A stretch of 19,504 bases of DNA from Tetmemena sp. SeJ-2015 (taxonomy: Eukaryota > Ciliophora > Spirotrichea > Sporadotrichida > Oxytrichidae). The notes under the pieces were generated by a model. It was not told the DNA's origin. It did no database searches and worked only from the letters and a program-made list of their open reading frames with translations. Below, in pieces: positions 1 through 8,304 of the stretch. Location: positions 1-19,504 of the forward strand of contig JAJKFJ010024116.1 of NCBI GenBank assembly GCA_027382625.1, written 5' to 3'. Made by a program: the position numbers and the translations under genes. Numbering within the stretch: the first letter of the stretch is position 1; every line of letters begins with the position of its first letter.

Positions 1-1158
1 ACTGTTGTGATTATGCTAAGCATCAACGGATCCACTTCTTAAATGAGAGTGTCTAGGGATTTTCTCAACTCTCTTTATCTTATCTCATCGAATTGCTAAT
101 CAGCATTTCTATTTTCAAATACTACTATAGAGATGTAAATTTTCTGATAGGTTCAATCTTTCTCTCACTGTGGAGAACTCTCTATCAACTTTATCAATCT
201 TAAACTTCAAGCTTTCATTGCTCTTAGCACAAGTGTCCCTCCACTTATTCATCTGTACCTCATCATAGTAAACATCTGAGAGGTATCTCTTCCCATCTCT
301 TTGGAGCACAGGGTGCAGTTCATACTTTTTGATATCCTCAAGAGATTCCCTATAGCTTTTCAAAATCTCCACATTAGCCTGGTAGGTCTTTTGAAAGCCA
401 CTCCTGAGTTGCTGCTTGAGGAAGTACATCTAATCATAGGTGTTCTTCACTGACTTCTTGATCATGTCAAATGCGATTGTCTGTTGATCTATGCTCTTGA
501 GAGCCTTATAGCCTTGGTTGCAATTGAACTTGAACTTCTTATACGCTCTCTTTATCATATTGTAGTCGTTGAAGAATTACTGCTCAAAGTTTTGAATTGA
601 GGTGAGGTCAACGTTGCCTATTAAAGAGGCAGCTGCGAAGATAGGTTTAAAGTTGTAGGTCTCTTCAATATCGGCTTCTATCAGGCAGTTGCTAATCGCT
701 ACAGGGAATTTAAATTTTGTGAAGATTAAGGAAGAAGAAGAGGAAGAATAAAGGAAGGAGGCATACTTATGTTATTCAGGTTAGCCTGCTTAATATTCTC
801 TTCCTCGAAATACTTAGTTATCGCAGAGTCCCTCGTCTCATCGTACAAGTATATCACCTAAAAGTTTCATGTAATTCACTTTCCATTCTTACAGCTGCCT
901 ATTCTTGAGAGGACTTTAACTTGGTGGAGATAAGTTCCTCAGGGTGGCATGTGGCATAGTCCACTCCCTTCTCATCTAGAATCACGAGATTTTCTTTAGC
1001 TATTCCCAGTTCTTTAGCCGCCACCTCATATAACTTTTGAAATCTAAATTATCATTCTTTAAGCTTCAATCTATCTCTTACTTGTCTGAAAGCTTGACTT
1101 TCTCTTAGAGTTCAATAAGTTCCCCTAAGTCGCCAAATCTGAGTTAGATTATGTCCAT
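1..1158 (-). CDS. ATG11/FIP200-like autophagy scaffold, N-terminal part (partial)
   Basis: Start ATG at 1156-1158; the gene runs off the left edge. Read with TAA/TAG as Gln. The first ~100 residues resemble the ubiquitin-like N-terminus of FIP200/ATG11, ending in an IYLYDE segment like the family's IFLFN strand. At about 115-430 a helical stretch carries YELHPVLQ, LSDVYYDE and a W..TC..S pattern, matching the ATG17-like domain of FIP200 (ELHP.L...LLD.V). This family scaffolds the ATG1/ULK kinase complex at sites of autophagosome formation. Four GT..AG introns fit the frame: 1044-1081 (38 nt), 858-892 (35 nt), 699-766 (68 nt) and 84-122 (39 nt). The last is needed to pass an in-frame TGA near 112 and is the least certain. 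The family call rests on motif memory, not a search. The gene is divergent from the EF-hand-like gene. Confidence 0.62.
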
Positions 1159-1270
1159 TTTTGAAAGAGTAGGAGAATAACAAGTGAATTTAAATTTAAA
1201 ACTATTATAATCAAAGAAGAAGAAGAAGTACTCGTTAGATATTAATAATTCATCAACTTCCAAACTTAAA
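1159..1270. promoter_or_regulatory. Divergent intergenic region, likely bidirectional promoter
   Basis: These 112 bp separate the start codons of the minus-strand ATG11/FIP200-like gene and the plus-strand EF-hand-like gene. They are AT-rich with a purine run near 1213-1229. Both promoters must lie here or overlap the 5' ends. No specific factor site is recognised. Confidence 0.55.
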
Positions 1271-1990
1271 ATGGGCAACACAGACTCCCAACAACCCAAC
1301 TATAGCAATTAACCACTATCACCCTCCACGCATCATTAACACAGCCACAGCTCCAGCAGCAGCCAAGGCTAGAATGGCATTATGAAGTAAAATGCTGACT
1401 TGCAAGGCTTTGATGCCACTCCCTATATTAGGTAAACAACTTATAGTATATGTGTAAGTATGGATTTTAGCAACGAGATAAGTCAACAGGACGTGATTAA
1501 CATCAGATAAGTGTTTCAGAGTTTGAGAGACGAGAACGACAGACCCAATGAAGTGAAGATCAGCAAGCTGCAACTCTTCCCCTTCTTTAATAAGAGTGAT
1601 CTCTAAAGACTGCCGAGGGACACCGATAGAGGCATGATGCTTTAAGTGAGGGATGGTGAGTTCAGAGACTTAGACTAAGTTAATGATCCCTTCATCGGGA
1701 AGAATATCGCTAATTAAGACGACTTGAATAACTCGGGGCCTTAACAGTACAGAGGTAAGATAACTTCAGTGTGAGCGAATAACTTCCTAGGAGTTAAAAT
1801 GGAGAACAAGGGAATCGATTGCTAGAACATCATGTGTGGCTGCAATAACCCAAAGCAGACAGCTATGCAGATTAAGGGAATCAGGGAGAGAGGAATAACT
1901 TTCGATGAGTTCTTTGAAATCATGAGCGAGAAAATAAAAGACCAGAGATTCCATCAGAACATGAATATATTACTCAAAAAATAACAATGA
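1271..1990 (+). CDS. EF-hand-like small protein with MGN N-terminus
   Basis: Starts ATG GGC AAC (MGN), a possible N-myristoylation signal, and ends at TGA 1988-1990; about 215-230 residues. An intron at 1755-1790 (36 nt, GTAAG..CTAG) removes the only internal TGA and joins Arg-Gly to Val-Lys-Met. A 39-nt stretch at 1432-1470 (GTAAAC..TTTTAG) could be a second intron; it is in frame either way. The N-terminus is Ser/His/Gln-rich. The C-terminal segment GITFDEFFEIMSEKI looks like the exiting helix of an EF-hand and the overall plan recalls calcineurin B/CHP proteins. Canonical Asp-rich calcium loops are not evident, so calcium binding is doubtful. Function is inferred only at the fold level. 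Confidence 0.6.
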
Positions 1991-2381
1991 ATAAGTGAAC
2001 ACTGAAAATGATATTTTGATTTCTATTTCCAGTTTTAGTATAGTATTTGAAAACAGTAAGACTATCTAGAGTATTAACTTTGAATTTCTAGAGGAATAGA
2101 ATGTATCATGCTTTCTGTGGCCCTTGTTCGGGTCTCACCAACAGTCCTGATATGCACAAAAAATAATTGGATATATTTGTAATTCACTTTCATAATCCTT
2201 CCCACAACAAATAAGGAATAAGTGCAAAGATATAATGGTTGCGAAAATAATTACAAATCTTAAGGGGTTCTTAAGGAATTCCTCCTTCGCAGAGTCACTC
2301 ACCAAGAAACCCCCTAGATCATAAGAAAGCGTCCCACTCTTTATTAGAATATACAGGTATATTGCATTCCGAAGTCATGAC
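1991..2381. other. Convergent intergenic region
   Basis: This holds the 3' ends of the EF-hand-like gene (plus) and MBF1 (minus). It is AT-rich and no reading frame here resembles a protein. It presumably contains both 3' UTRs and polyadenylation signals, none of which can be pinpointed. Confidence 0.5.
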
Positions 2382-2834
2382 TCAGAACTGAGCTGGCTTG
2401 GGTCTTCTCTTCTTTCCGCCTCTGCCTCTTGGGATCTTGACTCCCAGCACCTTCTCGATCCTGTTAATGACATCTGGGTTGTAGGGTGCCTCTGCTGACT
2501 CAATTTCAACCACTAGTCCAGTCTTCTCGTTGATGGCCTTGGCGAGTTGAGCCTGAGTCATCTCCTTCTCTAGTCTGGCCTTCTGAACGGCCTTTGCGCA
2601 GTCTAGGGTGATCTTCTCGTACTTGATCTCCTCATCATCATCTCTCAAGTAATCATAGTCTGCAATAGCACTGGCCTGATTGTTAGAGGCAGTGTGCGAA
2701 ACAGTGTGAGAGGCAGTCTTGACTGGTCCAGCTCTGAGATGGTTGCCTGAAGCTCCTCCATAGAAGCCGTCGTTGTCGTTTGAGGTCTGCTTCTTCTGCT
2801 TCTTGGGCTTTTGCTTAACTTCGTTCCACTCCAT
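2382..2834 (-). CDS. MBF1: Multiprotein bridging factor 1 (MBF1/EDF1)
   Basis: A single uninterrupted exon of 150 codons, ATG at 2832-2834 and TGA at 2382-2384. It matches MBF1 in length and plan: a short N-terminal MBF1 domain starting MEWNEV with a Lys-rich run, a variable Gly/His/Ser linker, then a Cro/cI-type helix-turn-helix (about residues 80-140) with the TQAQLAKAINEKTGLV turn and PDVINRIEKVLGVKIPRG. The tail is basic (GGKKRRPKP). MBF1 is a conserved eukaryotic and archaeal coactivator that bridges bZIP-type activators to TBP; it also binds stalled ribosomes and helps keep the reading frame. It has no in-frame TAA/TAG and a higher GC than its surroundings, as expected of a highly expressed gene. 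There is no sign of an insertion. Confidence 0.95.
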   Translation of the reverse strand: MEWNEVKQKPKKQKKQTSNDNDGFYGGASGNHLRAGPVKTASHTVSHTASNNQASAIADYDYLRDDDEEIKYEKITLDCAKAVQKARLEKEMTQAQLAKAINEKTGLVVEIESAEAPYNPDVINRIEKVLGVKIPRGRGGKKRRPKPAQF

Positions 2835-3429
2835 CTTGTTGTTGTTTTTGCTATCTGTTTAAATAATTATAGGTCAAATTATGAACCAAACTTAAGTATT
2901 AAACCCATCCAATTCCTAAATCATTCACCCACTCATTCAATTATTCAAAATTATTCTCCATCAGAATAATTTGTAATTTATTGCTTAGCTATAATGATGT
3001 TGTTAAATTTTTCAGGTTCTCGTTATCCCTAAATTTATTTTGTGAGGGAAGAACAGAGGTCGAATTCAATTTTTGAGTTTGAGTATGTTATTCGATATTT
3101 AATTATAAATTTATTTAATTTAAATGAGCAGCAAACAAAAATTTAAATTATTTAAATGTTTTTTGTTTATTACGGATAATCTAGGTCAATGAAATTAATT
3201 TTTTTAAAATGTAAAATCTATTGATATATCAATCAAATCAATGAAGCTTTAGTATGCAAAGCTAAGCATAAAGTGCTCTATATCTACTAATTTCAAATCT
3301 ACAAATGCTTGGCTCTTTAGATAGTTTCTTTAGCAAGTTTCAGCTCTTCTATATATTCCATCACACTCTCATCATTAAGCAGGTTTTTATTATTGATAAA
3401 GCAATAATTATATGCATAGTCATTTATAT
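2835..3429. other. AT-rich spacer upstream of MBF1
   Basis: This lies between the start of MBF1 and the stop of the large minus-strand gene. It is very AT-rich around 3090-3240 with short inverted AAATTTAAAT-type stretches. No reading frame in it is convincing; open stretches inside 3305-3430 look like noise. It should hold the MBF1 promoter and the 3' UTR of the next gene. No telomeric repeat marks a chromosome end here. Confidence 0.5.
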
Positions 3430-6400
3430 TCAGAAACTAATTTTGTCAATAACCAAAAGCCTAAGATTTTGTCTTTCGATGAGAGAGAGTCTTTTTTCTT
3501 GAAGACCAATTTTGGAAATAGTTTTGCGGCCTGGAGATGAAGACTGAAAAGTGCTAGAAAAAGGAAAGTCGCTTTTACTGGACCTCCTCTGCAAGATAAG
3601 TTAGATGTGAGGTTCCAAAACTTTCTTCTGGTTCTGCTAGCCCTCTCGTCTGAATAAAGTTATAAGAAATATAATTGAATTACATCTTTTGTAACATTCC
3701 TGGCGAGAAAGACAATCCCTCCTCGTTGCAAACTTCATCAAGCACTGAACTCCTTGGGCTATCAAAAGTCGGATTTCTACAGTGAGAATCAAACCGTGGT
3801 TGCTTAATGCTTACTCGTTTTTCTAGGATTGCTATATATCACAATACAAGAACTGGTCCTCATTATCTTCAGATCTTTGATGTTTATCGATAGAGTTCTA
3901 AGCTCTCATCTAGGGCTCTTCAAGACCCCGATTAGATAGGTTATAAAATTAATGTTGTCTAGATTATCGTCAAACATGCTAACTTCAGTCAGGGACTGCT
4001 TCCCTGTGCCCTCTAACTCCATTCTAATCAGTTCCAAGTTATGCTCCTTATTTTCTACTTGAACACTTTCCTCGGTCTTCTTGGATTTGTCAATTTTCAA
4101 TCCTCGATTCAGCTTCTTCAATTCCTGCATGTCCTTCTCTACCTTTCTCTTAGCGCTAATAAAAATACTGAGACACAAGAAATTATCTTACTCTAAAAAG
4201 TCTGATATCTTTAGTTGCGACTAATTTCTCTCTATCAAACCCTGGTCATTATCATCTAGCTCTTCTTATGATGAAATATGTAACTTATCTTAGATTTTTG
4301 GCTTTATTTTATCTAAGTACTAGAGATCATTTACTATATGAGCACAGGTTTGACTCAGTCCTTCATTCTGTAGTTTGCCATTGTGGTAAATACCAATTTT
4401 TGATTTTGCTTTTATCCCCTTTACTAAAGTTAGTCTTTGAAGAAAATTATTAAAAAGTATAGAAAATAAAGTTTGAAGCTACTGCAGCTTGAGTGATAGT
4501 GAGGTACCATCAGCTTTTATATCCCCATTAGTCTCAGTCATAAAGTTTGATAGGTTCATTAATACTCCTCTCAAAATTGCGCAGCTCATTATTCTCATGA
4601 ACATGCTTTTCCTAATCGGCCCATTTTAAATGTTTGCACCTGATGCAAAATAAGATCTCAAGATAGAGTCTAGTTAAAAATTAAAGAGTAATTATTTAAC
4701 TAGTTCCTTAGCATCATTGATTATTTTCTTCTATCTGAGGAACTCCTAGATAGTTTCTCTTGATAAAATTTATAGTTTGAGTGGATCAAGGCCGCTCCAC
4801 CAACTCTCTATAATTTCAAACATCAATCCTACTTCCTCGTTTGGAAACTTCACTGTCTTTTCGTCTTACAAAAGTTTAATCAGACAAATTTAATGCGAAT
4901 AGTTTTTATTAAAGTTTGTCTGATAGCATAGAAATGATCAACTATGTGAATATGCGGGCAACTTCATTTTCTTCTAAATACTTCTTTATGTCTTTTTCAG
5001 TTGTTGGTATGAGAGATATGATAGTGAGCATAACATCTTTGCACTCCGATCCATATTTCATTCTAATAGAAAAGAGTAAAACATTAAGAGTGATTCTCAA
5101 CTTATCTAAGGTTTAGCTAAATTTGCTTTGTACTTTAAAAATTATGTGTAAGCATACTTATCTGCGCTTTAAAAGCTGCTCTGCAGTAAATCCATCAATC
5201 TTTTCGTACCTTTTTAGCTCTAGAGCAGCTTGATTTAAAGTTACCAAATCTGTTACTACTAAAAATACGAATTTGATACTTGCTAGTAGATGATCTCTTT
5301 CTTGACAGATCTGACTTCCCTTCTCATTCTCTCTCTTTCGTAATGATACTTATTCGCCATCTTAAGTCTCTCTGCAAATTCACTTTCTTTCCTAGCCTAA
5401 ATAGCTTCATCATCTTCTTCGTTTTCAATTAAACTTTACTCCAAAATCTCTTACTTCACTAAAGTCCTTCTCCTTAAATACTCTTTCTGAGGACTGACTT
5501 TTCTTTGCTGCTTTGTGTTTTCCTCTATCTTTTTACCTCGAGGACTATCTTCTAGATTGAGCATATTTGACTTCTCAGGAGTAATAATCGAACCTTTTCT
5601 AGATTAAGAGATTTAGAACTCATTTTTTATAGAGAGTCTCCTTATCAGTTTCACTAAGTTGTTCACTCTCTTGGGACTACCATTTTGAGAGCTCGAGTTT
5701 TTCTCATTAGGATCTGCATTATCATCTTCGGACTGTTGCTCAGCCAAATACTGCAATGAACAAAAAATCTAATGCGTTTGAGTTTTTGTTGGCTAGAAAT
5801 GCTACTTCACTTAGTTTGTTTGTAATTACTGAACTTAGCTCTCCAATCGTTTGCCTCCTCTATGGTGAGTCGCTCTTCTATCTCCCATTAGTTTAATTGT
5901 TAGTGGAAGAGATTTATAGATTCTTCAGGATAGATTTGCCTAGCGCTTAGCTCATTTAATTTCCTGATGTATCCTCAGCATACTAACCAGGTCTCAGAAG
6001 TGCAATTTCAATTTTTAGCATTTAAAATCTAATTAGATCTGAATAGGCTGATTCCTTATTCTTCTAGTTTGCTTTAAGAGCTGCATATTCCTCTCGATTT
6101 CTTTTCTGCGCTTTAATATGATTTACTTCGTCCAGGATTACTTATAAAATGACGTCAATCTTGGAGCCTTCTTTGAACAGAGAGAGGAACTCTGCTTTAG
6201 TTATCATCTTATAACTTTGATTCTGTATAGCTAGATTTCTCTTGCTTAGTGTGGGAGATTTAATAAAAATAATTGAACTAAGCTAATACCAGAAGTCGAA
6301 TTGTAATTTTCCTATTCTGAGGCTAATGAATATCTAAGCAGCAAAATAAATTGAATTAAGTATAACTGAGCAGCCTCTCAAAGGTTTTATGGTCTGGGAC

Positions 6401-8227
6401 TATTCCTATCTATAGACAGTTCTTAATGAGATTGGGGAGTGGAATCTACGATATTATTTTTATGTTATTTGGATTTTAATTTCTGTTTTAGAAACTCATT
6501 TTAATGAGTCCTTAATTCTATTCCTATGTGTTCAAATTATCAAAAATAGATTTTTCTTTCAAGTCTGAAGCCCAGAGATCAAATATCTACTCTATGTAAT
6601 TATAACCTCTCCTGATCTTATCCTTATCTACTGAAAATTCCTTCCCGCTATTAAAATCCTAGCATCTGCTCTCTCTTCTTGATTATGGACTAAAATTAAA
6701 GTTTTAAATTAAAAGAGACTTTTATTTGTAATGTGTGGACTTTAATTTGCGAGCAGTTAATTTATTTTCCTCCTACTTATCCATTTCTCAAGCTGTCTTT
6801 AATGGATCTACAATGGGTATGATGAAATATTCCAATGAATTGTACTAATTTTTAAGCTTCACTCATTTCTAAATAAAAATTTGAAAGTTTTCTGCTTTAT
6901 TCTTGTTCTGCTATTGTCCATTATCTTCGTTCTATAGAGCAATTAAATTGAACATCCTTACTTAAATATCTCGAATAATTCTTTTCAACTTCTGCAAATC
7001 TTATTTCTGGATTCCCTGAAATTAAGTCTATTACCAACTACTTTGTGGCTGATAGATGACTCTCTAGTCGTCATCTATAAATTTATAGCCCCTCCCATAA
7101 TCTTGAGTTCTGTTCATTTAGTTGTTGTTTTGACTTTGGTTTCTCTCCTCATTTAAGAAGAGGGGAGGTGGTTTATTCTCCCTTAGCTCTTTATTCAACC
7201 TCTCTACGCTATCTTAAAGACAGCTCTCCAGAATCTTTTCATCTCTCTGTTTTATGCTACTTGTAGTGGCGAATTTAGATCTTAGGTTTTATTTTAAACT
7301 TTTATTTGAGGTCTTTAAGCTTCTAGCTTTATCTTGTCTGCTATTCTGAAGTGAAGTACCTCCAAAATAGAAATAACAATAACAAGAATTTTATTAAGAG
7401 AAAGTCTTGTAGAATTAAGATGCATCAGCCATCCTATTGAAAATGCTAGACTTAATTTAAAAATAAGTTAATCTCTCCAATGGTTAGAGTCGCATCAGCC
7501 TGCAGAAAAGAATTCCTAGACTTTGAAAAATTAACATGGGTTTTATTCATGCTCTTTCAAAAAAAAGACTTATAGACTATAACTTTTGTTGATCATTGTA
7601 AATTTAGGTATTGTTAAACCCCTACAAGGTATCAGTTTACTTCTGTATATGGATATTTTGAGAAAAATCAGACAGCTTGTATTTCATCAAGAGCTGTTGT
7701 CTGTAATTTCTCTGGTCAGTCTTTTCTTCGAAAGCATATCCCTCCTCTTTCTTATTTCTTTCCTTCTTGATGTTCCTATTGACCATAGTGGCAAATGAAT
7801 TGGTGCTCTAGTTCTAAGTTCTGAAATAGGATTACTGCATTTGCTATTGCAGATTGTTCCTCGTCTTATCTCCAGTTTAGCTCCTTTGCTCCATGTAAGC
7901 AGCGTGCCTGGCTTGAAATCTTTGGCCATCAAGTTGGTTATGCACTGACTACTGAGTCCTTAAGGATTCTCGTTTTAGTTACTTTTGCTAATCTATCAAA
8001 CGGTTTATGTGGTTATTCAGATCCTAAGTCGGCAAGTAGGATTTGCTTCCAGTGCCCTCAGAGATTAGCGAATGAGCAGCCTTGTTTGAAGACTTTATTG
8101 TCTTGTAAAATATTTCATTATTATTGCGCACTTCTTCGTAGATTATAGTCCTGCCAAAGGGATCCACTGTGGAGGCTTGAGAACTCTGGCGTCTGTCCCC
8201 CATAACAGTCTACTGCTTCAATTTCAT
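3430..8227 (-). CDS. Large unrecognised protein, multi-exon, ~1,400-1,500 aa
   Basis: ATG at 8225-8227 and TGA at 3430-3432. No domain is recognised. The N-terminal ~350 residues are Gln/Asn/Ser-rich and polar; the middle has helical segments such as IPLPNLIKNCLQIG and LWASDLKEKS; the C-terminal half has amphipathic and Leu-rich helices (for example VGLMFEIIESWWSGLDPL) and ends in a basic, Ser-rich tail. Well-supported GT..AG introns, all restoring frame: 6740-6776 (37 nt), 6241-6289 (49), 5751-5805 (55), 5315-5349 (35), 4836-4869 (34), 3777-3814 (38) and 3650-3683 (34). Frame changes near 7027-7078, 7370-7590 and 3888-3932 can be solved by atypical introns or by IES-like excisions, so the model is uncertain there. 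Two genes split near 7,500 is possible but less likely, since frames rejoin. Confidence 0.6.
3888..3932. other. Possible IES, 41 bp, CGAT repeats
   Basis: CGAT at 3888-3891 and 3929-3932. Removing 41 bp rejoins FITYLI to DKHQRSEDNED (minus) and removes an in-frame TGA at 3906-3908. A 29-nt GT..AG excision within it gives a similar protein, so this may be a spliceosomal intron. Confidence 0.35.
7027..7078. other. Possible IES, 47 bp, TCTAT repeats
   Basis: TCTAT at 7027-7031 and 7074-7078. Excision of 47 bp joins RGYKFID to LISGNPEIRF on the minus strand across a frame change. A 23-nt GT..AG intron is the alternative. The segment contains a 9-bp perfect inverted repeat (7052-7060 / 7070-7078). 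Confidence 0.45.
7554..7586. other. Possible IES, 29 bp, CTTT repeats
   Basis: CTTT at 7554-7557 and 7583-7586. Removing 29 bp joins YNDQQK to SMNKTHVNFSK on the minus strand and removes an in-frame TGA. A 32-nt GT..AG intron overlapping it works equally well. Confidence 0.35.
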
Positions 8228-8304
8228 TTTGGATATTGTAACATTAATTTGCTTAATCTAGCTCAAAGAATTCAAAATTAAATAAATCAAATAAGTTTAA
8301 AATA
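8228..8304. promoter_or_regulatory. 77-bp divergent promoter region
   Basis: This is the only sequence between the start codons of the large minus-strand gene (8227) and the Sel1-repeat gene (8305). It is AT-rich with an ATTAAATAAAT-like stretch near 8277-8290. Both promoters must be compact or extend into the first exon or intron. Confidence 0.55.

Noticed and set aside
1760..1786. 19-bp element with 8-bp ATAACTTC repeats in the EF-hand-like gene
   Set aside because: Excising it gives the wrong downstream frame. The 36-nt GT..AG intron at 1755-1790 contains both repeats and gives the right one, so the repeat is probably incidental.
4868..4888. 16-bp IES with ACAAA repeats
   Set aside because: A canonical 34-nt intron at 4836-4869 (GTAAG donor) restores the frame with a better protein join (NLSDQTF to EVGLMFEII).
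6780..6900. TGA read as tryptophan (karyorelict or Condylostoma-type code), since one frame reads well through two TGAs
   Set aside because: Another frame, joined by 34-37-nt GT..AG introns, is more protein-like and has no TGA. TGG is used for Trp throughout, and TGA ends MBF1 at the expected length.
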